From: Isoetes taiwanensis
Taxonomy: Eukaryota; Streptophyta; Lycopodiopsida; Isoetales; Isoetaceae
Length of the DNA stretch: 64,000 bases
Direction: 5' to 3'
Assembly (NCBI GenBank): GCA_021234155.1
Contig: JAJEKV010000161.1
Location: 401,316-465,315, forward strand
The notes beneath the pieces were generated by a model. It worked only from the letters and a program-made list of their open reading frames with translations. It had not been told where the DNA came from and did not search any database. The position numbers and the translations under genes are program-made. Shown here piece after piece: positions 1-11,600 of the stretch. Position 1 is the stretch's first letter, and each line of letters opens with the position of its first letter.

Positions 1-87
1 TGCAACGAGCTTCACGCCCAACCACTAGTTGCCATGTCACCACTAAGAAAAATTTCTGTATTCCACTACGTCCGGCACATTGCCCAT

Positions 88-540
88 GTGGAATTTTTTG
101 TAGACTGCCGGAGCCCTCTTGAACAGACGGGCAATACCCTCCGGTAGAAACATTTCTTGAGCGGCCGTTCCATCACACAGCCTAGAGGAGGCATGGAAAC
201 TGCACAATAGCCGAAGATCGATCTATCCAGCGCTGTGGAAGATTTTTGGTCAGTTCTTTTGCTGGAAATTTTTTTACATGTCGCTGTTACTACGAAACTT
301 TCTTTAAACTTTCGTTTCTGATTTTTGCTCGAAAATCTCTGCCTGGCTTCTGTTCTAGAGAATCTTCAAGTCCCTGCTTTGTTCTAGAGAAATCCCCTGC
401 TCCAGAGTTCCTTGGAAGCTTAGGTAAACTCCATGAATGGAACACGGCAAGAAATATATACACGCAGTAAAGATTCTACCGTGATGGAAGATCGCTCCAT
501 GTCAGCATATAAACTTGCCAATAGTGGAATCCCGGCCTAA
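88..540 (+). repeat. Dispersed ~450-bp repeat, copy 1
   Basis: This stretch and 23810-24275 are diverged copies in the same orientation. Shared blocks include 'cagacgggcaataccctcc', 'gaagatcgatctatcc', 'agaaatcccctgctccagag' and 'ctccatgtcagcatataaa'. No conserved reading frame spans both, so it is most likely a non-coding mobile-element part. The family is not recognised. Confidence 0.75.
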
Positions 541-983
541 TATGGGAGACTCAAAGTTGCTTTGACACCTCATTGACTTTACTAATAAAAATGCCACCTC
601 ACAATGCCACCTCACTAGGTCTATTAAAACCTCAAATGCCACCTCATCACTTAACATTCAAGTAGATTTAATGCCCCAGCATTGATCTTCCTTGCACTTT
701 CTCGGAAAAATGAGGGCTTAGGATTTCTCCCCCCCCTTGATCCAACGGCCTGGAGATGTGGTGCATTTCCTCATGCATGGGCATGCATGCCCCCATAAAG
801 ATCCAGTGGACATAAGCTTGCCTCCTCGCCACCTCATCACTAATATATATTAACTAAATGCCAAAAAAACATCACACCTACCATGAAGTTCCTAAAAAAC
901 CATAAAAAAAAACATCAAGGGCTAGGATTTTTCCCTACCACTTGGACCAAACGAACGGCCGAGATTCGTGTATCTATAATTAT

Positions 984-1059
<76 letters not shown>
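541..1059. repeat. Gene-free stretch ending in a (TA)n microsatellite
   Basis: AT-rich sequence with short direct repeats ('atgccacctca' several times at 570-650) and a pure TA dinucleotide run of about 72 bp at 988-1060. No gene is seen. Confidence 0.85.
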
Positions 1060-1063
<4 letters not shown>

Positions 1064-2880
1064 TGGTCTAACCTAATCCTAATGACTTAAGCCGACATCC
1101 AAATAATCCCTAGGGATTATTGGACTTATCAGACCCCAAATTGGGGAAGCCTTAGAGACATGTTGAGCTAAACTTAGCCCATAACTTAGCAAAAAGATGC
1201 CAACATAATACAAGACTATTCCAATTACCAAACAAGTCCATGTTTACATCATAGAAAGAATAAAAGTAGAGGAACTAAGAAAGAATAAGCACAAAGCCAC
1301 CAAAACATATAGGACTCCCAACCAATTCTACTATAATTATGGAAATTCAGAGGAAGGACCATAAGCCCAAAAATATTTATCATATAAGACACAATAAAAT
1401 TATTACAGATATAGACCCTAGAGGAAGACATAATCCCAAATAAGACCACTATTAACCACTAAAGAGTGGGCGAGAGAGTATGACCAAAAGATCAAATAAT
1501 ACAAAATTAGGGAAAGCATTCTTAAAGGAATTGAAATAACCAAACTCAATGGAAAATAAATCTGAAATCCGATTAAAAAAATTGGGGTATTTTATTAAGG
1601 AGATCAGAGAGCAACTTAAATTTGATCATAGAATAGACCTTTCATTAATTTTAGAAACATTAACAAAATATTCTTAGAAGTATTCAATATTGCAGTCAAA
1701 GAGTTTGAATACTTACAGAATAGCATCCATAAACTTGGAATCCATTTTGGTATAAAAAGTGCATACCTTACTAAACCAACAATATAAAATAGATAAAAAC
1801 ATCATAGATTCGTCAATCTTCAAGAAGACAATCATCCACACAGCACCATGAAATGCATGGGAGAAGAGAGTCCTAAGCACTGCAGTCAAAAAATCACACA
1901 TTAGCCCTTTGGGTAATAGTGAAATGACTACTGGTAAGCTATGAACCCTCTTGGCATATTTCAGCCCTTTACCCTACCAATAATTACAAAACTAACAAAG
2001 GCTAAACAACTGTAGCCTAACTGAAATTTAACAATATTAACACAACGTGTGGAAGACACATAGTTATTATTATTAAATCTGCAAAGGTATAACTCAATTT
2101 CACAGATATGGTCTAATTGCTGGGGAAACCAAAATCCATTCTTAAAATACTTACAATCCAACTTGCATCCAAGTGAAGATCGATGCAATTCCGGAGAATT
2201 ATTATAACAGAGATAAAAACATAATGCAAATTAAGACCTGATTTGGTCAATCTCCGATCCGAATCGTCCTCACCATCGAATCGGGTCAAGGCTACCATAT
2301 CCACATTAGCGGGGGCTTCCATCTCCACATTAGCGGGGGCTCCAATCCCCACATTAGCGGGGGGCTTCAATCACCTTAGGAATGGTGCTACCACAAGGTG
2401 AAAGGATTGGCAAAGAACTTGGTATAAACTTCTTTATGCCAAGATCAGATTTACTCCTATTGGGATCTAGCCCATTCAAGGTACACATCTCTAAGAGTTG
2501 TGCTTTTGAAGGCTGTGGGCTGCTATGCTCCAGGCCATTCCTCCTCAAGAACTCAATCAATTTGGCCCTAGTGTGTCCCTTGTTTACTGCCCCTTCAGGG
2601 CGGCCTGCCTTTTGCTCATGCCTTAGGATTTCGCCAAACACAGATCCAACTACTTTTATAGGGTTCAACATAATCTTAATCTTGCTTAATCAGAACCTGA
2701 CTTACAAGAAGATTAAAAATAATCAAACCAGAGGTCTCACCTGGCGAAAATTAGTTGGAAAAGGAGCAATCGCAATGCTTAGTGTCAGTCCTAGTCATGA
2801 AATAGACCTTGAATCAGTTAAGCTCCCCGTGGAGCGTAGAAGAGAACACGGCCGGCCACGAGCCACTCCATCGTAAAAAG
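1060..2880 (-). repeat. Tandem segmental duplication, unit 1
   Basis: This unit and 3910-5640 are diverged tandem copies. Both begin with a related 'actggYctarccwa' block, share an internal block at 1920-1975 / 4738-4795 ('gaacYctcttggcat'), and end in paralogous small genes on the minus strand. Apart from the gene the unit is AT-rich and without recognisable features. Confidence 0.7.
2237..2671 (-). pseudogene. SAP/HeH-like small protein gene, broken copy
   Basis: The frame 2671-2354 contains AGRPEGAVNKGHTR, an AT-hook-like basic start, then two helix-forming segments (KLIEFLRRNGLEH; KAQLLEMCTLNGLDPNR) that resemble a SAP or HeH helix-turn-helix. The paralogue at 4995-5360 matches through about 60 residues. 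Two indels break this copy. An extra A in 'gagcaaaaggc' puts the ATG used by the paralogue out of frame. A run of six Gs at 2359-2364, where sister repeats have five, shifts the frame inside a threefold 'APANV' repeat; the continuation (RFDGEDDSD...) runs on in another frame to about 2237. A TATAAAA box (2654-2660, minus) lies at the same place as in the intact copy. Function unknown; the fold assignment is inference. Confidence 0.6.
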
Positions 2881-3909
2881 ATTAGGGTTTATTTTTTAGA
2901 GGAGGGATAATATTAATTATCAAAAGGGAAAACTTACCCATTATCAAGGCCCAAAATTAATTAAAGGAACCAAATGCACAATCTCCCCATAACATACCTT
3001 AAACCTTTAAAGGTTATTAGCTCGTGCGACCTTCCAATTAATGTTCAACCCTTTGAATCCATAAATAACCAATCAAACCCCGTGTTGGTAACTCAGGGCA
3101 AATTAATCAAATTAGATCCTAAGTCCAAAAACTGCACATCTCCATGAACATTCAACCTTTGGGGATTCATAAACCTGACACCGCCTACTCCTCCTGTTTA
3201 TGCTATAATATCCATAAACCCTACATGAGGCTAATTGAAATAGTAGGTTAACAAATTCCCTACCTCTCTAGGTGAGACATATTTCAACACAAATTGTATA
3301 ATTAATTTTAACCATTTATTCCTACCAGTGGAGGTTAATTAGGAACCATTTGCCAGATAACTAAAATTCTCCCAACACACATGTCCAAATAGGCCATAGG
3401 TCAAGTTTATCATTAAATCCAATTGGCACAAGTCCCGAGATAGCATATCTTGTATTGCTTTTGCAACTTGGCTTTGGTCACCCAAGGGTGTATCAAACAA
3501 ACCAGACCCTACGTCATACTGGCTAGATCTGCTCAATTTCATGAGCCTTCAAAGCATGCTACTGGGTAAGAAGAACCACCTGGTTCACCTTCATAGAGAT
3601 AGCTTAAATGCCTGATACCGAAAAACCACAGCCTGCATCCCCAATTAAAGCAATAATAACCCCATAGCACAAATGTGAGGTTATCCCATAAAGTGTGTGC
3701 ACGAAATTCCTTCCCTTTGTAAGGTGAGACAGAACTCAGCATTATGTGCCATTTTTAACTCCAGATATGCCTTAAATTTCTAGTTCCCTATCAGTGGAAG
3801 CCAATTGGAGGTACCCTACCAGACTTTCAGATATATCGAAGGTATTTAAAATCTAAAGATCAGAATAGGCCATGGGCTAGTTTTACCATTTAATCTAGAC
3901 TGCGGTATA
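2881..3909. other. AT-rich stretch, no gene seen
   Basis: Between the two duplication units. Two adjacent short open frames at 3339-3742 on the minus strand have no recognisable domain and no codon-like conservation that I can see. No RNA gene or mobile-element end is recognised. Confidence 0.5.
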
Positions 3910-4994
3910 TATATAAACTGGCCTAGCCAAGACCTTATGCTTCAACTAGACACCCAAGCAGCCTTAGGTTAACTAAATAAGACCACTGGATTTATTGGAC
4001 CCTAAAAAGGGAAACCATAGAGATCATGGGACTATAGATTACCATCCTAAAATGATTTTTCAAAAAAGTCCAGAAACTGGAACACAAAATTTAAAATAAC
4101 AAAGAGTCAAATCCCACCATAAACCATGCAAATAAAATTTACCATCCAATTTTAAATATTCTGCCAGTAAAACACAGTAATATGCTGAACCTTAGCATTT
4201 CAACTTAAATGGAATAAAAGCAAAAATGCTCATAACCAATGATATGCTGAACATTTAACAAAAGGTCGTGTTTATCAATGCCTAGTAATAAGACACAATG
4301 AATAATCATAAAACAGACCAGTGACAAAGATAAAATACTACCAGCATTTATCAAATGAAAAAAGCTTGAATAAATAAGGAAAGTGCAAGAATCTTAATGG
4401 ATAACATAAAAAATAGGATATACAACAGTACAAATAGCACAATAAAATGTAAGAACTATCACACAGCCTTAAATTAAGGAGATCCCATGAGGTTTACTCA
4501 AAAGTCAGGAGTATACCAAGATAATAATATAAATGAATTGCAATAATTATAATAAGAGTAAGAGTAAAATCATACCCGGATCCTTGTAACAATTAATACA
4601 AATGAAAAAACAGTAGTTCATAAACCATTGTTCAAGCATTCCTCAAGCATCCATGCAAAAACAAATTGCAGGAGAAGAGAGCTCGGTTACCTGCAGCAAA
4701 TAGTACAAATTAGCCTTAAGAGGGTAACAAATACTAATGCTAACAGGTAAGCAATGAACTCTCTTGGCATTTCTGCCCTTTACCCACTATTTTAGAGATA
4801 ACAACACCATATTAGATTGAAAATACTAGGATCAACCAATAGAATAATAGGATAATAAAATCGTTCTCCTGATCTACCCCAGTAGCATAATTATACAAAT
4901 TATGTGCAACATTTCAGCATAAGGAATTGTATCAGCACTATTTACTTTTTGAATTCTAAGCTAGACTAATGTATCCAATAAGCAGATAAAATCA

Positions 4995-5360
4995 TTAGCA
5001 GAATAGAGAATGGAGAATAATCTCAAATGCCCTGAAGGGGAGAACCTGATTTGGTTGCACTCCACTATCTGAATCTTCATCTTGATCAGAGTCAGGCACT
5101 ATTTCCACATTGCTGCAAGCTATTTCAGTTGATTTGGAGACGTTCCCACATGCATTCAGGCCTGGCATGAATTTAAGTATGCCAGGATCATTCTTGGCTC
5201 TATTTGGATCTAAGCCATTAGCTACGCACAATTCAATCAGTTGTGCCTTAGTAGGCTGCGAGCTACTGTGCTCCAGGCCATTCCTTCTAAGGAATTCTAT
5301 CAACTTATGCCTGGTCTGCCCCTTATTGCATGCGCCCTCAGGTCGGCCAGCCTTACTCAT
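4995..5360 (-). CDS. Small SAP/HeH-like, AT-hook-like protein, unknown function
   Basis: 121 codons from ATG at 5360. Residues 3-15 (KAGRPEGACNKGQ) resemble an AT hook. Residues 16-50 hold two helices, LIEFLRRNGLEH and KAQLIELCVANGLDPNR, reminiscent of SAP/HeH DNA-binding folds. After residue 75 the protein is acidic (DSDQDEDSDSG). A good splice donor (AATCAG|GTTCTC) follows this acidic stretch, so the last residues in the plain frame may be intronic. A TATAAAA box at 5392-5398 (minus) lies about 35 bp upstream of the ATG and is conserved in the broken paralogue. Start and promoter are therefore better supported than the 3' end. I infer a nuclear DNA-binding role. Confidence 0.5.
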   Translation of the reverse strand: MSKAGRPEGACNKGQTRHKLIEFLRRNGLEHSSSQPTKAQLIELCVANGLDPNRAKNDPGILKFMPGLNACGNVSKSTEIACSNVEIVPDSDQDEDSDSGVQPNQVLPFRAFEIILHSLFC

Positions 5361-5391
5361 GTCTCAAGAGATAACATAAGACATTGTTCCA

Positions 5392-5398
5392 TTTTATA
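5392..5398 (-). promoter_or_regulatory. TATA box of the SAP-like gene
   Basis: TATAAAA on the minus strand upstream of the ATG at 5360. The broken paralogue has the same box at 2654-2660 at almost the same distance from the homologous start, so the spacing is conserved between copies. Confidence 0.5.
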
Positions 5399-5640
5399 GC
5401 CTTCAGCATACGCTTAATTCCATTAACCCATAATCAGGCACTAGTCAATCAGTTTTAAATATGTCTTACAAGAAAATTATCTAAAACTCCTTTCAATCAG
5501 TTACCTGTAGCTTTCAATCCAACCTGGCTCTGGCCGATTTGCATGGCCCATGTTGCCGGAAAAGCACTTCCGGAATCGTCATCCTGTTTTCGCTCAAGGC
5601 GGCCGTGAACACAGCTTCAACATTTAGGGTTAGCTTAAAA

Positions 5641-6460
5641 ATTTAAGGGTTTACTACCATCGTAAACATATGAAAGATAGCTATTTAGCTATTTTACAAT
5701 TTAATTATTTAATTAAGCAGACACAAAAGGGGATAAATACAACCATTAGACATTTTGAGCAATCTCTTTGCATTCTTTAGGCCTAGATAAAACCAATATT
5801 TGTCATAAAATACCCGTATTATTGCTATTGTATCCTATCATTATGCAAGAAGCCCCATAAAAAGGCAGTCGAAAGAACATGTCCATACGTTTAGTTCAAA
5901 ATACAAATGGTATATCAAGACATATTTATACTCAAATATCCATAGAAGTTGCAACCTGCTTTAACTAGTCCTACTTTATCTGCCCAAAATATCCTTCATA
6001 ACCCTTGGGTAAATTATATCCCCAAGTTCATAGTTCTGCTGCAATGGAACATTCTATCCAGCATTTTAAGCAATCATAGTTTTTTAAGGAAACCTAACCT
6101 TATCCGTCCAAACTTGCATTATTGTGCCTCTACTTCTGCATTCATTTTTCCAGTGAAGGTCCTGCTTCTCAAATAATAGTCTGCATATCTCCAGTTCTTC
6201 CATTAAACGAAAATTAACCATACCCATAAACATAGACCTAATGCCAGTTGCAACCTGGTACCATCAACTTATATTAGTGCATGTTTTGAAGTAGTACTCC
6301 CAAATCACATAAACTTAGTCCGATTGGTTAACGAAACATAACCCTGCCAACAAAACCAGCATATTTACCAAGCCATATTTACCCTGTCTTAATGATCTGG
6401 TCATAGATGCAAATTAGAAAACTTGAGTGATGTTGCCAGCTGTACTAGCTGTAAGTCAGC
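5641..6460. other. AT-rich stretch, no gene seen
   Basis: No coding stretch, RNA gene or repeat end recognised. Short open frames near 5949-6176 lack any familiar domain. Confidence 0.5.
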
Positions 6461-6469
6461 TGCTCGCTT

Positions 6470-6839
6470 TGAAAATGACCTTCGCGTAAGCAAAATGAAG
6501 TTTCGCTTACGCGAAAAAAATAAAAATATTATTATTATTATTATTTTTCCGCGTAAGCAAAACCTAAGTTTCGCTTACGCGAAGGTCATTTTCGCGTAAG
6601 CGAAACTCAGGTTTCGCTTACGCGAAAAAATTTTTGCGTAAGCGAAAATGAAGTTTCGTTTACGCGAAATTTTTTTTTGAATTTCGCGTAAGCTAAACCT
6701 TAGTTTCGCTTACGCGAAATTTTTTTTTTTCCGACTGGCAAGGGAAAAATACGAGAAATACGTATTTTGTCGTAAAATACATATTTGTCGACTTTATACG
6801 TAAAAAATTTTTCATTTATACGTACAGAACCTATCCCTG
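6470..6839. mobile_element. Truncated hAT-like MITE (right end)
   Basis: The right end 'gaacctatccctg' (6827-6839) is identical to that of the complete element at 16940-17534, and both carry 'tacgtattt' motifs. The body is an array of small palindromes built from 'tttcgcttacgcgaaa' and its complement (6480-6720), with poly-A/T spacers. The left terminal repeat is missing, so the copy is 5'-truncated or rearranged. Dense subterminal repeats fit hAT transposase-binding regions; that role is inferred. Confidence 0.6.
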
Positions 6840-6840
6840 G

Positions 6841-7470
6841 TGTATCTATCGCGAGTCCTCATCCCGAGAATGTCAACAACAAGGTGCTGCGCACGGAGGG
6901 TTGCCTTCTGGTGGCCCGAGGGTGAAGTGGCTGAAAATTCATGTTTTTATAATGTACATTTAAATCAAGATTGCTACTTCAAAAGGCCTTCAATTCATAA
7001 TCCAAGGTAGACTTGAGAGGGAAGGGGTGATCACACCATTGACCAACCTCCAGAGGGGCTGGTCATGCGTGCCACACTACAAAAAAGACCTCTATAACAA
7101 TGAAGGGGCTTGTCACGCGTGCCAGGCGCATATATATAGAAGTAAGAGAAACAACAGTATTTATAAAGATGAATCCAATATGAAAATGTATCTATAGTAA
7201 TAACAGATGTACCTGATGATGTATCTACACAAATAACGGACAGAATATGATGTATATAAAAATAATCCAATATAGATGAAGCCCAAGAAGAAATAAGGAC
7301 AATCTGGGAAAAGAGGGAAAAAAAGGGGGATGGGCGGGTTTGCCCAATGAAACTCTACTGCTGTGAGACTAGAAAGGACAAAATATATATCGCTCGTCCT
7401 CTCCCGAGAATCTTGATCCTACGGTGTGGATTGATATGCATTCTCGGGATGAGGGCTCGCGATAGACACA
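6841..7470. mobile_element. ~630-bp element with 32-bp terminal inverted repeats
   Basis: 6841-6872 is the reverse complement of 7439-7470 with two mismatches (core 'tcatcccgagaatg'). A third, direct copy of the motif lies at 7391-7412 ('cctctcccgagaatc'). No transposase-like frame is inside. A non-autonomous inverted-repeat element is the simplest reading. No clear target duplication is seen. Confidence 0.5.
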
Positions 7471-9256
7471 CACAACAACACAGGCTGAAAAGAAGAGAAC
7501 TCTACTCCCATCACAGGCCTAACGTCACTAAACATCGACAAGGAGAGAAACGATGTGTACGCCCGAAGGAAGAAGAGAGAAAAAGGAGATGAAGTCGCGC
7601 GGTGGAGTGTGGGTCGAGGTCGCGGTCTCAAGAGGCCGGGTTCGTGAGCGTGGGCCTGGGGCGTGAGGCGAGGTTGCGTTTGCGGTTGCGGTCGTGGTCG
7701 TGGTCGTAATATGTCAACAAGAAATACGTTTCGCCCTCAATAACCCGTACAATCCTAAAGCAAAGGCGAAAAGAACGAAGTATGAGTCCCGAGATAGTGG
7801 AAATCGAATCCTATGAACAGCGATGCAGCAAAACCACTTGCACTAATTTAGCTAACACAAGTACCTAATGGGAAAATGATAACCACTAGAAGCCATGACG
7901 AGCAACTCTTGAAATGATGCCAAATCAAAAAATGTCGTGATTTTAACGAAGATATGTGCTCGAGAAATGAACTGGCTAAAATAACGTGTTATAAATACAA
8001 TCAACAACAACAAAAAAACCATATTTATCAACCCATAAGAGGAGAAAGCAACCCTTACAATGCACAACTGACTCAACTACGCATGGCATGCTAAAGGGGG
8101 CATTGGACTCGAACTTTTAGACTGGACTTGCAGGATAGATCATATAGTCAAGACGTCGTCTGATTCAATGGCTTGCTAAAATCAATTTGGCCCTAACAAT
8201 TCTTAAATTATCGTTGGTCATCGTCGGCCACGTGGCTCAAGAATTACATACAAGAACACCTTTCGGATCTAAATCACGAGATCTAGATTTTGATTAACTA
8301 AGCTATTTGTTGGCGCCAATCAAGCGATTTGTTCTGTATATAATGGCCAGCATTCATTGTCTTCCGCAGACAGTTTCTCTAGTGAACTATTGGTATCTGG
8401 AACAAAAGGTGATTCTGGATTCGCATTTGGTTTTCCTCCAACTCCATTAGTGAACATCACAGATTTGATTTTGATATAAGAATATGTATGCTCTTCCACA
8501 GACGCACAAACTTCACAAGACAATCATGTCGATCAATGAAGCTACTCCATCCCCGGCTTAACCTTCACCCCAACCCTACATTTCTGCTAGTTAAAAAATT
8601 CTTGTGTATTTGCCTTGTTTGACTTAAAAAGCTTGTATCCATCCACTAATCGTCTAGAATAATATTACATGTTACAACTTACTTATAGCATTCAATGACA
8701 AGCTATTAATTATATGACAATTTTGATTATTTTCATGCAGTGTTCTTCTAACGATCAAGCAATCAACATGGATAGCATACAGAAGACGACGATCGACAAA
8801 CGCAAGACATGATGATGTTCATGAGCATATATGTAAATTTCTTGATGGTGCAACAGGAGGATAATTGTTTGAGGCGCTTGTTGATGGATGAGCTAAGTTT
8901 TGAGGACATTTGAGCATTTTTTGGATGCACGCTTCGAGTGAAGGTAAATGGTGGGTTGAACCTAGAAGCTTTACTTGGTTTGACCGATTTATGATGTCTT
9001 ATTATGATGATCGTAGATGGAAAAAGACTTTCAGAATGAAAAAAATCTACTTTCATATTTTAATGCAATAGTATTCAAGATGAGATTAGAAAACAGGACG
9101 CACATTATAGAAAAGTCGTCCCTGTGACTGTACGCGTAGCTTGTGGCCTTTACAAGCTCTTCAAAGGTTGTGACTATATGGTATTATCTGAAAAGTTTGG
9201 TATTGGCAAGAAGTGAAGTGAAGTATATTATGTCCATGGGAGGCCTAAAAGGCCTA
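7471..9256. other. Stretch without recognisable genes
   Basis: It contains a GC-rich patch with 'gtcgtggtcgtggtcg' microrepeats near 7680-7710 and otherwise AT-rich DNA. No domain is recognised in any short frame. Confidence 0.45.
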
Positions 9257-10334
9257 TTAGACATCATAGAATAATAAATGCGTTTTTGAGTCTTCATCCA
9301 ACTCATCACTCTCACTCAGATAACTATTTGTATCTAATAAATTATTCATATTTTTCAGACATCTCTCTCGGGTTTGTAACAGTTCTATTACAAATAACCC
9401 TATTGTATCCCCCTCTAAGTCAAAAAAGGATTGCAGGTCGTGTACCATAATGCCATGTTTTCGCCTTAAGTTTGCATATGCAATACATTCAAGCAAAGCA
9501 TGGTGTTCATCCTCCACTTTATCTTCCCCACAAACTTGGCAAAATCTCTCAGGTCTAGGAATGACGTGCCCCCATCTGCCTACTTCCACTTCCAAGTGGT
9601 GTGAACTCAATCTCATCCTGCTGATAGCGTGCCTTTTCTGTATTGAGATATTTTCCCACAAATACTTGGCTGTCTCCAACTGAGGATTAAATCCCTGTCT
9701 ATATAGTATCATTTTTGTTTTGGAATTTTGCCATATTTTTCCCTTGACCCTTTCTGCCACCCAGCTCCTCAAATCATCTATTCTGACCGCTTCTTCCCAT
9801 TGGATATCCCATTTCAGCAGCCATCTTTTCAAGTCATTGAACCATCCCTTGTCCATAGTGGATAACATTGCCAAATGTGGTATTCCGGAGCCTTCCATAT
9901 TCAGCACCTTTTTAAGATATCTGAGTGCTCTTAGAATGGCTTGTCCTTCCAAAGGCATTTAGCCACATTCTGCTAGCATCATGGCATATGGGGTTTGGGC
10001 CTTAAACCCTAATTCCAATCTCAGGAATTTTTTCATAATTTGCTCTAAGTCATCCCACAATCCTTGTGGTAGACTCGGTCCCCATATCTCACTGCCGTAC
10101 AGGACTACACTCTGTACAAGAGACTCAAAAAGTCTGACTTTTAACTGCCAAGCCCATAAAAGGGCTTTTCTGCACATACTATGCATCGCATATAAAGCTT
10201 TATTCCCGCCTTCAATTCTTTGCGCGATGCAATCATTCCATCTGTGATTTCTATGGAATATTAGGCCCAGATACTTGTATGATTCACAAGTTGCAACTGC
10301 ATCCTGTTTATAGGTAAAGTGTTCCTGTCTAAGA

Positions 10335-10479
10335 TGTAATGGGCCCATGGGAGACCGCTCGAGTAGATCTTGATGTCGCGTTCCAGAGACACCGGCATAA
10401 ATGGGTAGAAGCGACTACTCATAAACGTCTAGACGGTTTTGCCCAGTTGGTTAAGGGCATGTCGGTTAGGAACGTTACA
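10335..10479 (+). repeat. TRIM 5' LTR (145 bp)
   Basis: Near-identical to 10801-10945. It carries a pol III A-box-like stretch 'tgcccagttgg' at 10440-10450. Confidence 0.9.
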
Positions 10480-10481
10480 TT

Positions 10482-10512
10482 TGGTATCAGAGCAGGGCTC
10501 GAGTTCGAGTCT
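10482..10512 (+). promoter_or_regulatory. TRIM primer-binding site followed by B-box-like motif
   Basis: TGGTATCAGAGC (10482-10493) is complementary to the 3' end of plant initiator tRNA-Met. It is followed at 10502-10512 by 'agttcgagtct', close to the tRNA B-box consensus GGTTCGANTCC. With the A-box-like stretch at 10440 this gives a tRNA-like A/B pair across the LTR junction; pol III use is only a suggestion. Confidence 0.6.
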
Positions 10513-10800
10513 CCAGGGGGGAAAATATGACTTGGATGTCATATAACACGTAATTCCGCCGTGAAGGTGAAGGGGAAGGACGGTGTGGTTGTGGCCACAG
10601 TAGTTTGTGATGCTCGAGGACGAGCATATTCTGGTGGGAGAGATTGTAACGGGCCCATGGGAGACCACGCGAGTAGAAAAATATGACTTGGATGTCATAT
10701 AACACGTAATTCCGCCGTGAAGGTGAAGGGGAAGGACGGTGTGGTTGTGGCCACAGTAGTTTGTGATGCTCGAGGACGAGCATATTCTAGTGGGAGAGAT

Positions 10801-10945
10801 TGTAACGGGCCCATGGGAGACCACTCGAGTAGATCTTGATGTCGCGTTCCAGAGACACCGGCATAAATGGGTAGAAGCGACTACTCATAAACGTCTAGAC
10901 GGTTTTGCCCAGTTGGTTAAGGGCATGTCGGTTAGGAATGTTACA
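10801..10945 (+). repeat. TRIM 3' LTR (145 bp)
   Basis: Starts TGTAACGGGCCC and ends TTACA, followed by the target duplication TAAGA. Few differences from the 5' LTR imply a fairly recent insertion. Confidence 0.9.
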
Positions 10946-11600
10946 TAAGAGCTCCTACAGTCATAATATTTGTCTTTTCGAGATTTACCTGCATCCCTGT
11001 TGAGTCACAGAAGTTGGGCAAGGCATCTAAATGCTGCTGCATATGATCTTTAGGTCGTGCAAAAATGACAATATCATCCGCATACATAAGCAATTGTATG
11101 AGCTGCTCCTGAATTTCTATTCCCTCAGAGCCACTTTTCATGTAACCAATTTTCCAGACTCTCAATAAATAGACCAAACAAGGCCGTAGATAGTGGGCAG
11201 CCCTGTTTTACCCCGATGTTACTCACTATATGCTCAGGTTTCTCCACAGAGAATGGCCAAGATAGCTGCACCAATACTTGTTCATATAGAATATGTATAG
11301 CAGATTGAATTTCCTGTGGCACCTGCAATTTCTTTAAGCGGTTCCATAACTGTTCTCTGGGAACTTTATCGAAAGCCTTCCTGAAATCTACAAAAGCCAC
11401 ATAAACAGGTTTCCTTGTGCCTTTGACTTTATCAAGAATAGCTTTAAGCATTAGCAGATTATCCAACGTAGATCTTTTTGCTCTAAAACCTGCTTGCATC
11501 TCAGATCTTTTGTTATTTGCTTCTGCCCATGCACTGATTTTCTTTTCAAGTATGGTAGCTAATAATTTTGAAAATAAGCTACTTACCATAGTCGCAACAT

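Larger units (their letters stand above)
3910..5640 (-). repeat. Tandem segmental duplication, unit 2
   Basis: Partner of 1060-2880, about 2.8 kb away and in the same orientation. It carries the intact paralogous gene at 4995-5360. The divergence outside the gene suggests an old duplication. Confidence 0.7.
10335..10945 (+). mobile_element. TRIM (miniature LTR retrotransposon), tandem form
   Basis: Two 145-bp LTRs (10335-10479 and 10801-10945) begin TGTAA and end TTACA. The 5-bp target duplication TAAGA is perfect (10330-10334 and 10946-10950). Two bases after the left LTR comes TGGTATCAGAGC (10482-10493), the standard plant primer-binding site for initiator tRNA-Met. A purine-rich tract ('ggtgggagagat') precedes each downstream LTR start. 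The element is a tandem: a deleted LTR (10645 to about 10677) lies in the middle and the ~123-bp internal region occurs twice (10522-10644 and ~10678-10800). There is no coding capacity. Short frames inside it are artefacts of the repeat. It is inserted in the LINE pseudogene. Confidence 0.92.
9257..11600 (-). pseudogene. Non-LTR retrotransposon (LINE) reverse transcriptase, 5'-truncated and broken
   Basis: Read on the minus strand from 11589. The reverse-transcriptase core includes AFVDFRKAFD (catalytic D), GVKQGCPLS and MYADDIVIFA (YADD). Then come the thumb region (ESYKYLGLIF; VVLYGSEIWG) and a C-terminal zinc-knuckle-like CQVCGEDKVEDEHHALLEC. Breaks: a frameshift near 11140 between 'ENWLHEK' and 'SGSEGIEI'; a TRIM insertion at 10335-10945; and an in-frame TAA at 9959-9961. 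The endonuclease and 5' half are absent. Removing the TRIM plus one copy of its target duplication restores the frame, so the LINE was there first. The clade is uncertain; it is unlike the L1-type LINE at the right end of the window. Confidence 0.85.

Noticed and set aside
246-470. 74-codon frame in the left dispersed repeat
   Set aside because: The second copy at 23978-24250 has a related frame but with many indels. The shared part is repeat sequence, not a conserved protein.
10429-10948. Open frames within the TRIM, with duplicated peptides
   Set aside because: They come from the duplicated internal region and LTRs. TRIMs are non-coding, and the structural evidence (LTRs, primer site, target duplication) explains the sequence.
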